Source: Palsa-744 sp963734815 (lineage in GTDB: Bacteria > Actinomycetota > Thermoleophilia > Solirubrobacterales > Solirubrobacteraceae). From it: a stretch of 64,000 nt of DNA. Under the pieces are notes generated by a model. The model did not search any database, was not told the origin of the DNA, and saw only the letters and a program-made list of their open reading frames with translations. Of the stretch, positions 32,217-40,394 are shown piece by piece. The stretch is from the NCBI GenBank assembly GCA_963734815.1, contig CAVTIH010000002.1, forward strand, positions 930,001 to 994,000. The letters run 5' to 3'. Numbering within the stretch: the first letter of the stretch is position 1; each line of letters starts with the position of its first letter. The translations under genes and the position numbers were made by a program.

Positions 32217-33677
32217 TCAGGTTTCCCCGGCGGCCGGCAGCCAGGGTGTGCCCCGCGCCAGCGCGCTGAGCACACCGAGGGTGTCTTGGCCCTGCTTTCT
32301 GGCGGTGGAGATGTAGGAGCGGACCGTCAGGTAGCGTTGCGCGCCCTCCATCGTGCGAAAGCACCCGGATATCTTTTGCTGGAGCTTCACCATGCGAAGA
32401 TCGGCCTCACAGATGTTGTTCGTGAAGGGTACGGAGAAGTCGTGGGCGAAGAGGGTCGCTTCGCGCTCACACCGATCCAGGCGCAGCAGCAGGTTCTGCG
32501 CCTTTGAGCGCTTGATCCGCTCACCGGCGTGCTCGGCCAAGCCGGGGTTCTCCGCAAAGCCCTGAGCGATCACGGCGCGGTAGCTGCGGTGAAGTTCTAA
32601 AAGCGCGCTCTCGGGCAGCCGTTTGCGGCCAGCCGTCTTGGCGTCATCGACCATCTCCTTGGTGTCCAGCAGCAGGCAGCTCATGCCCGAGGCCCACGCC
32701 TGGCCGGCCTCATGCGCGGCGATCAGCTCCCGCAGGTGGTGAGCGCCGCAGAGAGCATGGGTCGCCTTGGTGTAGGTGCGGTAGGGTGTGAAGCCGTCGT
32801 GCACGGCGACCCCGCGGAAGCGGGGGAGCACCCCGGCGTCGTCCATCGCGTCGGTGCCGCGCTTCTCATGGACGGTGTAGCGCGTGAGCATCTCGGTGGA
32901 GGTGGCATGCGCCCAGCGCAGTCGCTCAGCGATCCGCAACCCGGTCTCGTCGTAGTGCGCGACCGGCTGATCCGCGAGCAGACTGCGCAACTGCTCATCG
33001 AACTCGGTAAGACCCGCAGCGGCCTTGCCCACCCACGAGCACAGCGTGGCGGTCGAGATCTCCGCCCCGGTGAGATCACAAATCAGTCTGTGAGCACGAT
33101 CGTAGGGGATGTGCTGAAAGACGATCAGGTAAACCCCGAACGCGCGCAGGTTGCACCCATACCCGACGGGAGCGAGAACGTCCTCGGGGAAACGCCCCTC
33201 ATTCACGCGCCCACAATGCCCACAGCGCCTGCGCTTCGCGACGTGCTCGATCACTTCCAGCGCGAGCTTCTCGGGGATGTCGAAAACCTGACGGGACTCC
33301 CCGCCCGCAAGCTCCTCCCCGTCAACCAGATCACGCCCGCAGCCCTCACACAGATCGGGCTCGTGGGGAATCTCACGATCAGGAACCTCCACGCGCTCCA
33401 AGTGCGCGCCCGCATGACCCTCCTGGCCTCCCGGTTTGCGCCCCGAGCGCTCCCGCAGGCTGCGCTTCTTCGGCGAAGGCTTCGAGTAACCGTCTGAGGA
33501 CGGCGGCTTGCTCGAGTTCCTTGAGTTCTGATCCAGCTTGGCCTGCAACTCGGCGACCTGTGCCCTCACTCCGGCATTCTCAGCCATCAGCGCCGCGATC
33601 ACCGCATCCTGCTCAGTGATCCGGGCTTCAAGCTCCTCGCGGCTGAGCTGCCGTGCACGCTGCCCTGCATCGGCCAT
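32217..33677 (-). CDS. IS66-family transposase (TnpC type)
   Basis: A 486-residue transposase. The N-terminus is a coiled coil (AVIAALMAENAGVRAQVAEL), then the Ser/Lys-rich SSKPPSSDGYSKPSPKKRSL, a zinc-finger with CEGCGRDL and CGHCG, and the DDE core: AHYDETGLR (Asp), VHDGFTPYRTY (Asp), and NNICEADLRMVKLQQKISG (Glu). All catalytic residues are present and the gene is intact. ATG at 33677 is preferred, with AGGGA about 11 nt upstream; a TTG at 33701 is possible. Confidence 0.92.
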   Translation of the reverse strand: MADAGQRARQLSREELEARITEQDAVIAALMAENAGVRAQVAELQAKLDQNSRNSSKPPSSDGYSKPSPKKRSLRERSGRKPGGQEGHAGAHLERVEVPDREIPHEPDLCEGCGRDLVDGEELAGGESRQVFDIPEKLALEVIEHVAKRRRCGHCGRVNEGRFPEDVLAPVGYGCNLRAFGVYLIVFQHIPYDRAHRLICDLTGAEISTATLCSWVGKAAAGLTEFDEQLRSLLADQPVAHYDETGLRIAERLRWAHATSTEMLTRYTVHEKRGTDAMDDAGVLPRFRGVAVHDGFTPYRTYTKATHALCGAHHLRELIAAHEAGQAWASGMSCLLLDTKEMVDDAKTAGRKRLPESALLELHRSYRAVIAQGFAENPGLAEHAGERIKRSKAQNLLLRLDRCEREATLFAHDFSVPFTNNICEADLRMVKLQQKISGCFRTMEGAQRYLTVRSYISTARKQGQDTLGVLSALARGTPWLPAAGET

Positions 33678-33800
33678 GACCGCAAGATTCCCTGCAACCA
33701 AGCGGACTCCTGCTCACCCCCACCTCCCCTCAACCGCGCGCACGCACCCGAACCTGCGCTTGACCTTGACGAACGAGACCAGCCAGACCTAAATAGTTAC

Positions 33801-33868
33801 GCGCGCGCCGTGGTGCGAAGACCAGCGTGGTGGGCGCGAGGCATCCCTGCCTCGCGACCGACGACCCG
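33801..33868. repeat. About 360-bp repeat, copy 2, right part
   Basis: Continues the repeat after the IS66 element and matches 28610-28693 apart from lacking one 21-bp tandem unit. Confidence 0.8.
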
Positions 33869-34075
33869 GCGTGGCTGGGCCATCAACGCAAGGCCGCCAC
33901 CGGCGAGCTTGAGCAGCTGGCGTCCGCCAGCCACCACGCGCCGCCGGCGGTGACGATCGGCGAGCCCGGCAAGGGGATTGCCTGGCTGAGCTGAGCGCCG
34001 CGTTGGCACTGAACGCGCTCGAGCTGGCCGTCGGCACCGCAGACGAACACGACGGCCGCACGTGGACATCATCAG
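33869..34075 (+). pseudogene. 3' remnant of a PucR-type regulator with internal deletion
   Basis: It reads AWLGHQRKAATGELEQLASA then SHHAPPAVTIGEPGKGI, against AWLGDQRKPAAGELEQLACA and the GEPGKGI region of the intact gene at 21.3 kb. It then jumps to DCLAEL and SAALALNALELAVGTADEH, which is the far C-terminus. The sensor and HTH regions between (about 130 codons) are deleted. Confidence 0.75.
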
Positions 34076-34106
34076 AACAGCCAGCGCCTGACCAAAGTCG
34101 CTACCG

Positions 34107-34144
34107 CCAATGTGGCCTGCTCAACAACGCGCATCGGCCTCGCG
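34107..34144. promoter_or_regulatory. Operator-like module upstream of the tetR fragment
   Basis: CCAATGTGGC, a 16-bp core, then ATCGGCCTCGCG. The same two blocks with exactly the same 16-bp spacing recur at 34660-34697. The core here is CTGCTCAACAACGCGC. Confidence 0.55.
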
Positions 34145-34264
34145 ACGGTCGAATAAAGCCTGATACAGGACTGCTGACCGTTGTCGGAGAGCCATGCGCA
34201 CGCGCTGACAGCAAGCCGATACCAATTAGCCGCCTCGTCTGATTGTTCTCAACTGGAGATGAAA

Positions 34265-34640
34265 ATGAGCCTGGCGGCTCGCCCGGTTCGGTGGCGAGAA
34301 ATGCAGCGCGCCCGACCCCTCGCCGCAATCGCGGCGGTGGTGGCCGAGCGCGGGTACGCGAACACCACGGTGAAGAGCGTGACGGCCCGGGCAGGGGTGT
34401 CGAGCCGCACCATCTATGAGCTGTTCGCCGGCCTGGAGGATTGCTTCTCGGCAGTGCTCGATCTCGGGCTGGAGCGCGCCGACGAATTACTCACGGAGGC
34501 GTTCAAGCGGGAGGATCGCTGGCAAGACGCAATGCGGACGGCACTCGCTTCGCTGCTCACGACACCACACACCGCGCTGGAGCGGGGCCACCGCCGGCAA
34601 CGCAAGTCGAATCGGCATAGAGCGGCCTTCACAGCCCGCA
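34265..34640 (+). pseudogene. TetR-family regulator, C-terminally truncated
   Basis: It starts MSLAARPVRWREMQRARPLA and has a clear TetR HTH: VVAERGYANTTVKSVTARAG then VSSRTIYELFAGLEDCFSAV. About 90 further residues follow the ligand-domain start (ELLTEAFKREDRWQDAMRTA), then homology fades at ERGHRRQRKSN. No stop codon follows: the frame continues through the promoter region into the secreted protein. A TetR protein is normally 190-210 residues, so the C-terminal half is missing or replaced. It may still bind the operator modules on either side. Confidence 0.65.
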
Positions 34641-34659
34641 TAGCGTTGGGTCTACATGG

Positions 34660-34697
34660 CCAATGTGGCTTATACGACAAGTCGTATCGGCCTCGCG
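34660..34697. promoter_or_regulatory. Operator-like module upstream of the secreted repeat protein
   Basis: CCAATGTGGC, the core TTATACGACAAGTCGT, then ATCGGCCTCGCG. The centre is a perfect inverted repeat ATACGAC-AA-GTCGTAT (34672-34687), typical of a TetR-type operator. It matches the module at 34107-34144 in both flanks and spacing. Confidence 0.65.
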
Positions 34698-34771
34698 CTG
34701 GACAAACGCCGCTGATAGAAAACCGCTGCTTGTTGTCGATAAATAGTAGCGCAGCCGATTGGGGAGTGATG

Positions 34772-37700
34772 ATGGCGGGAAGAATGGCAGCTCACGAGCG
34801 CGGTCACCAAGGAAACGAGTTGTGTTACACACCCGGGGCGGCTGGCGGCATAAGCGATGGGGAAGCACACCAGCGACGCGCTCGTGGCTTTTCAGCCGCG
34901 GGGCTCACTCTCGCCCTGGCTCTCATTGCAAGCCTGCTGGGATCTGCCGCCCCACCCTCTGCCATCGCGTCTGCGTCCGGTGAACCGGCGATGCGCTCGG
35001 ATTGCGTCGAGGGGACCGGCGCCATCCCTCCCGCTCTGCGGCCTACCGAAACCCGATCTTGCGGCCCGCTTACGGTCAGCCCGTCGTATGCACCCTCCGT
35101 CCAGGAACAGTCCTCACCCGGCGCTCAGCCCGCGGTGGCGCCGGCGCCCTCCGCTGCCGCGCAAGGGGCGCCCCCAAGCGCATCGCTCTTTTCGCCCCTA
35201 TCTGCACCGAGCGGGAACATCCCAGCAAACGAACAAGCCATCTACTGGTATAGCCTCTACTCCTCTCATCAGAATTGCTGGCAGAGCGAATGGCCCAACA
35301 GCTCCACTTCGCTGGCTTGTGATGCGGTTGGTGCCGGATATCTCTCGGCGGCCGGTGGGCTCAAAGGTGGGCTTGCCCACATGGATGAAGTCAGCCAACA
35401 GGGGATCGGCGAAAGCATCGGGCTGCCGAGCAGTGGCGATTACTGCAACTACTCCAACGTCGGCGACTACATCAACCGTCAGGAGACAAACAACCAGGCA
35501 GGTTGGACGGGCTATGAAACACCGCAGCCGTTCGGCAGCTACCAGGAGAGCGACGGCCACGGCGACGCGTGCCAGGCCAACGAAACCTTCTGGGGTCAGC
35601 GCCTTGGAAATGAAACAGAACCCCGTCGCTGCTGGTGGTCCGGGGCGACCAAAGAACTAGAAGAAAAAGGTCTGTACAAGAACTGCATCGTCGAGCACTA
35701 TGTGTCTTTCAACGAACAGGAGCAGCACGGCCACGAAGACCGCCCGTGGGCGAGCGGTCTGAAATCCCCCAAGCTGGTTGTCTCCGTCGAAGCCAATCCC
35801 TATTGGTCCCCGACACCAGAACCGACTGCCTGGGGCTTCGTGTGCCCGGTTTTCGAGGACCAGACGTCGGGCCAGGTACTCGAGTACTGCATTCAGGAGT
35901 GGCGGAGCTACCTTGCTGGGCAGCACGAACCAAAGAACTACTGGGAATCCGAGGGCCTGCCGTTCTGCGGCGGTGGTGGCGGCCACAATCTGGACATGGT
36001 CAAGACGATGTTCTATCCCGGCGTCCGGTTCCTGACAAATGAAGGTCCCACAAACACATTCCCCTACAACGGAAACAGCGGCTGGAGGAAGTTCAGCGCC
36101 GCCATCACCGCATCGAACCTCGAAAATGCCATCAACCGAGAGAACGAACCAGAAGAAAAGGACGCCGAAGGGCACGAGCTGCGCGGCTGTGGACGACACG
36201 TCTCCACCAACCCCGCCAACTGGGCGCTCATCGGCGTCGAGCAAGGGGTCGAGGGCTGGAATATCCATGCACAAGTAGGTGCAAGCACCGGCAACCTGCA
36301 GCTCTGGACGCAGTTCATCGCCGAACCACCGAGCGTGACTACCGAAGGCGCCTCGGAAGTGGAGCAAACGCAAGTCAAGCTGAATGGCAGCGTGAACCCC
36401 AGAGGTCTTAGCACCCACTACTACTTTGAATACGGCAAGACCACGGGGTACGGCTCGTCAACGTCGTCGAGTGCTGCGGGATCGGGACTGAACCTTGTAG
36501 GAGAGGGGGCCACCGTGAGCGGTCTCGAACCCGGCACGGTCTACCACTATCGGTTGGTCGCCACCAACGAAGGCGGGACCGTCTACGGGAGTGACCATTC
36601 GTTCACGACACCTGTTCCCACGATCGCCTTCCAGGCTACCACGGACACGCTCTGGGCAGACTCGTCGGCATCGTGGGGTGGCTGGTCGAACACGTCGTTG
36701 GGGATGAAGGAAGGCACGAGCCCAAGCATCGCCGCGTTGCCCGGCGGCGGCTACGAGTATGCCTTCCAGGCACTCAACGGAACCAAAGGCGAACTGTGGG
36801 TGTGTTCCTCGACTCCCGAATGCCACAACACTGGCTTAGCAATGAAGGAAAAGACCAGTCCAAGCATCGCCGTATCCCCTTCGGGTGGTTATGAGGTTGC
36901 GTTCCAGGCGCTCAACGGAACCAAAGGCGAACTCGCGACGTATTCCTCGACAGGTGAATACAAAAACACCACACTGGGGATGATGCCGGAAACGAGTCCC
37001 AGCATCGCTGCGTTGCCCGGAGGTGGCTACGAGGTTGCGTTCCAAGCGATAGTTGGTAGCAGCGGGAAACTATGGACATACTCGTCGAACGGCGAATACT
37101 ACAATATTGGCTTGGCCATGAAGGAAAAGACCAGTCCAAGCATCGCCGTATCCCCTTCGGGTGGTTATGAGGTTGCGTTCCAGGCGCTCAACGGAACCAA
37201 AGGCGAACTCGCGACGTATTCCTCGACAGGTGAATACAAAAACACCACACTGGGGATGATGCCGGAAACGAGTCCCAGCATCGCTGCGTTGCCCGGAGGT
37301 GGCTACGAGGTTGCGTTCCAAGCGATAGTTGGTAGCAGCGGGAAACTATGGACATACTCGTCGAACGGCGAATACTACAATATTGGCTTGGCCATGAAGG
37401 AAAAGACCAGTCCAAGCATCGCCGTATCCCCCTCGGGTGGTTATGAGGTTGCGTTCCAGGCGCTCAACGGAACCAAAGGCGAACTCGCGACGTATTCCTC
37501 GACAGGTGAATACAAGAACATCGCATTGGGTATGAAGGAAGGCACGAGTCCGAGCATCACTGCGCTGCCTTCAGGTGGGTATGAGACGACCATTCAGGCA
37601 AGCAGCGGCGCACTTTGGACGTATTCGACACCACCGAACACCGGCTGGCTCAATACGTCGTTGGGGATGATGCCGGACACGAGTCCGAGCATAGCCGCCC

Positions 37701-38536
37701 TGCCGGAAGGCAAGTATGTGGTTGCGTTCCAAGCGATCGTTGGTAGCAGCGGCCAATTGTGGACGTATTCTTCGAATGGTGAATACCACAATACCGGCCT
37801 GGCGATGAAGGAAAAGACCAGTCCAAGTGTCGTTGCGCTGCCCGCGGGCGGCTACAAGTATGCGTTCCAGGCGCTCAACGGAACCAAAGGCGAACTGTGG
37901 GTGTGTTCCTCGACTCCTGTATGCCACAACACCGGCATAGCGATGAAGGAAGGCACGAGTCCAAGCATCGCCGCGTTGCCCGGAGGCGGCTACGAGGTTG
38001 CGTTTCAGGCACTCAACGGAACCAAAGGCGAACTCGCGACGTATTCCTCGACAGGTGAATACAAAAACACCACACTGGGGATGATGCCGGAAACGAGTCC
38101 GAGCATCGCTGCGCTGCCCGGAGGCGGCTACGAGGTCGTGTTCCAGGCGGTTGTTGGTAGCAGCGGCCAATTGTGGACGTATTCTTCGAATGGTGAATAC
38201 CACAATACCGGCCTGGCGATGAAGGAAAAGACCAGTCCAAGTGTCGTTGCGCTGCCCGCGGGCGGCTACGAGTATGCGTTCCAGGCGCTCAACGGAACCA
38301 AAGGCGAACTGTGGGTGTGTTCCTCGACTCCTGTATGCCACAACACCGGCATAGCGATGAAGGAAGGCACGAGTCCGAGCATCGCCGTGTTGCCTAACAG
38401 CGGCGGCAAGTATGAGGTGGCTTTCCAGGCGCTCGTCAGTAGTGTCGGCGAACTGTGGACGTATTACTCGAATGGTGAAGTTCACAACACGACGTTGGCC
38501 ATGAGAGAAGGAACGAGTCCGAGTATTGAGGAATGA
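34772..38536 (+). CDS. Large secreted protein with FN3-like domain and beta-propeller/lectin-type repeats
   Basis: A 1254-residue protein. After a 38-residue basic N-region (ending QRRARGF) comes the signal segment SAAGLTLALALIASLLG. Residues 130-510 are a Trp/Cys-rich domain of unknown type (QAIYWYSLYSSHQNCWQSEW). Residues 521-614 are the fibronectin-like domain common in Thermoleophilia (TQVKLNGSVNPRGLSTHYYF, GTVYHYRLVATNEGGTVYG). From 616 to the end are 13 full repeats of about 46 residues with TSPSIAALPGGGYEVAFQA and GELWTYSS.GE, as in PLL-type carbohydrate-binding propellers. The ATG at 34772 has GGGGAG 5 nt upstream. It is likely exported and surface-active; glycan binding is inferred. 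Confidence 0.78.
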   Translation: MAGRMAAHERGHQGNELCYTPGAAGGISDGEAHQRRARGFSAAGLTLALALIASLLGSAAPPSAIASASGEPAMRSDCVEGTGAIPPALRPTETRSCGPLTVSPSYAPSVQEQSSPGAQPAVAPAPSAAAQGAPPSASLFSPLSAPSGNIPANEQAIYWYSLYSSHQNCWQSEWPNSSTSLACDAVGAGYLSAAGGLKGGLAHMDEVSQQGIGESIGLPSSGDYCNYSNVGDYINRQETNNQAGWTGYETPQPFGSYQESDGHGDACQANETFWGQRLGNETEPRRCWWSGATKELEEKGLYKNCIVEHYVSFNEQEQHGHEDRPWASGLKSPKLVVSVEANPYWSPTPEPTAWGFVCPVFEDQTSGQVLEYCIQEWRSYLAGQHEPKNYWESEGLPFCGGGGGHNLDMVKTMFYPGVRFLTNEGPTNTFPYNGNSGWRKFSAAITASNLENAINRENEPEEKDAEGHELRGCGRHVSTNPANWALIGVEQGVEGWNIHAQVGASTGNLQLWTQFIAEPPSVTTEGASEVEQTQVKLNGSVNPRGLSTHYYFEYGKTTGYGSSTSSSAAGSGLNLVGEGATVSGLEPGTVYHYRLVATNEGGTVYGSDHSFTTPVPTIAFQATTDTLWADSSASWGGWSNTSLGMKEGTSPSIAALPGGGYEYAFQALNGTKGELWVCSSTPECHNTGLAMKEKTSPSIAVSPSGGYEVAFQALNGTKGELATYSSTGEYKNTTLGMMPETSPSIAALPGGGYEVAFQAIVGSSGKLWTYSSNGEYYNIGLAMKEKTSPSIAVSPSGGYEVAFQALNGTKGELATYSSTGEYKNTTLGMMPETSPSIAALPGGGYEVAFQAIVGSSGKLWTYSSNGEYYNIGLAMKEKTSPSIAVSPSGGYEVAFQALNGTKGELATYSSTGEYKNIALGMKEGTSPSITALPSGGYETTIQASSGALWTYSTPPNTGWLNTSLGMMPDTSPSIAALPEGKYVVAFQAIVGSSGQLWTYSSNGEYHNTGLAMKEKTSPSVVALPAGGYKYAFQALNGTKGELWVCSSTPVCHNTGIAMKEGTSPSIAALPGGGYEVAFQALNGTKGELATYSSTGEYKNTTLGMMPETSPSIAALPGGGYEVVFQAVVGSSGQLWTYSSNGEYHNTGLAMKEKTSPSVVALPAGGYEYAFQALNGTKGELWVCSSTPVCHNTGIAMKEGTSPSIAVLPNSGGKYEVAFQALVSSVGELWTYYSNGEVHNTTLAMREGTSPSIEE
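36842..37500. repeat. 276-bp tandem repeat inside the secreted-protein gene
   Basis: The 276-bp unit starting ATGAAGGAAAAGACCAGTCC begins at 36842, 37118 and 37394; the first two copies are essentially identical and a third is partial. Each unit encodes two 46-residue repeats, so the array probably grew by unequal exchange. Further copies in diverged form continue to 38500. Confidence 0.9.
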
Positions 38537-38728
38537 TGGAAATGATGCACTGCAGCCGTTCGGTCGATGAGATTGCTCTGATCGGGAGTGGGTGGAATGT
38601 TTAATCGGGACCGGACGGCGAGCGTGTCAGTGTCACGGGCGAGAATTCCCCGCTCGATCCAAATTTGCAGCTCCTCGTGCCCCTTTTCAGGCGACTGCGA
38701 CCCAGACCGTAACGGCGCGTGAAGTGCT

Positions 38729-38749
38729 GAGCCGGCCCGACGCCGGCTC
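38729..38749. terminator. Hairpin downstream of the secreted repeat protein
   Basis: GAGCCGGC-CCGAC-GCCGGCTC forms an 8-bp GC-rich stem with a 5-nt loop, about 190 bp past the stop. There is no T tract, so termination is only a possibility. The rest of 38537-38918 holds no gene that I can support. Confidence 0.4.
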
Positions 38750-38918
38750 GATAGTGCTGTAGCCGTCGATTCATGCATCGGGAGCCAGCGGGAAGTCGTG
38801 AAGCCGCCGGCATGAAATGCTCCCGGCGAGTCACCTGGTCCCGAGATACGGTAAAATACCGGATCAGTTTCGGTGTGGCCCAGATAACCAGTGCGTTTGT
38901 CTTTGTAAGCGAGGTCAG

Positions 38919-40352
38919 ATGCAAAAAACAACTTTGGTCTCGTGCGTTGCGCCGCGCTCGTCCGGCACGCGGCGCTGGGCTGCCACGGCTTGCTGGCTGC
39001 TATCTACCGCGTTTCTGGCGCTCACCAGCTACGCTATCGTCGCTGAGAGATCGTTTGCGAGCGACAAGATTCCAACAGGATGTCCATTCGCGTTCAGCTA
39101 CAGCTCATCTGCTAGCCCATACAACGAATCAGCCGCGCAGGGGGATGCCGCGTCTTTGCTTGCCGAGCTCTCGCTGCCCCCTGGCTCAAGCGAGTCATTG
39201 ACCGAGCCCGCCGAAGATGATTCGCTGCTGGCTCACCCAGCGATCGGCCCACCGGCAACTCCCAACGCGGTCGACGAGCACGCCTGGTGGCTCGTCCCCG
39301 CCGCCCCTGCGCAAGCACTCGCCTACATATGCGAACACCTCCCCGCCGGAACGACACGCCCTGAGACCGTTAGTCGGGGCCCCAGCGAGCCGAACGTGCC
39401 CGACAACGAAATCGCGGTGTTTACGCCGCCCGGAAGCCCCGGCACACTAGTCATCAAAGCCGTCCAGCTCCCCAATGGGTCCACAGCTCTGCGCGTTGAC
39501 GCCCAGGTTGTGTGGATTACCCCCCGTCCGGCTTCCCAGACGATCCCCTCCGGCGCGCACCTCCTACGGATCACCGTGCACGACAAGCACAGGAGATCCA
39601 GAGACGCCGAATCCAAGTCGCTGGCGTTACTCGAGCGCCTGCCGTGGAAAATAACATCCCCGCGACAAATCGAAGGGATCGCCGCACTACTGAACAAGCT
39701 CCAGGTGGTTCAGCCGGGACGCAGGTTCTGCCCGCTCAAGCTCGGCGATAGCAGCGCCAAGTTGACCTTCTACGCAAGTCCCGACGCGACACCGCTGGCG
39801 GTCGCGGACATTGAACCCGGAGGGTGTAGCAGCGTGGGCCTGACGATCGAAGGGGTATCCCAGCCTCGACTCGAAGGAGGATGGGCCTTGATCGATCAGA
39901 TCAGCGAAGTGCTCGGTGTCAACGCGGCCGCAGGGCCGCCGGTTGGTGCCAAGCCCCGCATCTCCCGAGTGCGGATGTCACACAAGAGGCTCCGGATCAA
40001 ATCCGAAGATACGGTGACCGTGAACGTCCAGCCCGGCTCGGAATTCCTATTCAATCTATCCGCTCCGTCGGAGGTGAGCGTCGCAATAAGCCGTCTACCA
40101 CAGGGCGTCAGCTACGCCGAAACGTGCAGCGCAAACGCCGGGATGCGCATGCGCGCGACGCGCTGCCAACACACCGTTGACGTGGCCAGAATTACGCGAC
40201 TGACCGAGCCCGAAGGCGAAGACGACATCGCCTTCAGTGGCCACGACGGCGGCCGCGCGCTATGGCCCGGTCGCTACATCGCAGTGCTGAGGGCACACAA
40301 CACCGGTGGACGCTCCCGCGTGGCCATTGTCCAGTTCGAAATCACACGCTGA
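38919..40352 (+). CDS. Secreted or membrane-anchored hypothetical protein
   Basis: A 477-residue protein starting MQKTTLVSCVAPRSSGTRRW, with a signal or anchor segment ATACWLLSTAFLALTSYAIV at about 21-40. The mature part is mixed beta, with LVIKAVQLPNGSTALRVDAQ and QIEGIAALLNKLQVVQPGRR, followed by a C-terminal beta-sandwich (LRIKSEDTVTVNVQPGSEFL). An ATG with GCGAGG upstream supports the start; a longer frame to 38817 is not convincing. It lies in the same direction as the propeller protein and may share its surface role. I recognise no named family. An IS256 element sits 42 bp past its stop. Confidence 0.65.
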   Translation: MQKTTLVSCVAPRSSGTRRWAATACWLLSTAFLALTSYAIVAERSFASDKIPTGCPFAFSYSSSASPYNESAAQGDAASLLAELSLPPGSSESLTEPAEDDSLLAHPAIGPPATPNAVDEHAWWLVPAAPAQALAYICEHLPAGTTRPETVSRGPSEPNVPDNEIAVFTPPGSPGTLVIKAVQLPNGSTALRVDAQVVWITPRPASQTIPSGAHLLRITVHDKHRRSRDAESKSLALLERLPWKITSPRQIEGIAALLNKLQVVQPGRRFCPLKLGDSSAKLTFYASPDATPLAVADIEPGGCSSVGLTIEGVSQPRLEGGWALIDQISEVLGVNAAAGPPVGAKPRISRVRMSHKRLRIKSEDTVTVNVQPGSEFLFNLSAPSEVSVAISRLPQGVSYAETCSANAGMRMRATRCQHTVDVARITRLTEPEGEDDIAFSGHDGGRALWPGRYIAVLRAHNTGGRSRVAIVQFEITR

Positions 40353-40394
40353 CGCGACCCTCAACATCGACCGGGCCGGCGCAACGGGTCCTGA

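Larger units (their letters stand above)
31408..33800. mobile_element. Complete IS66-family element (ISBst12-like) with two passenger genes
   Basis: The element is 2393 bp. Its ends are inverted repeats GTAACTATTCAGGT (left) and GTAACTATTTAGGT (right, read inward), starting GTAA as in IS66 elements. The flanks CCGCGCGC and GCGCGCGC are a probable 8-bp target duplication with one mismatch. It carries a single TnpC-type transposase and lacks recognisable TnpA and TnpB, as in the ISBst12 group, but has two extra small genes on the same strand downstream of the transposase. Confidence 0.9.

Noticed and set aside
15592..34075. A complete prophage or integrative conjugative element
   Set aside because: Only an integrase tail and TA cargo are seen; there are no capsid, portal, terminase or conjugation genes.
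37571..38485. 304-codon minus-strand frame over the repeats
   Set aside because: Shadow of the repeat region; its own repeats simply mirror the coding repeats.
34181..38536. A single 1451-residue protein with a TetR domain at its N-terminus
   Set aside because: A signal peptide in the middle, a ribosome site before 34772 and an operator palindrome between the parts favour two units; the fusion is kept only as a note.
36613..38536. CRISPR array or noncoding tandem repeat
   Set aside because: The repeats are 138 or 276 bp, in frame, and encode a consistent 46-residue protein repeat; no spacers.
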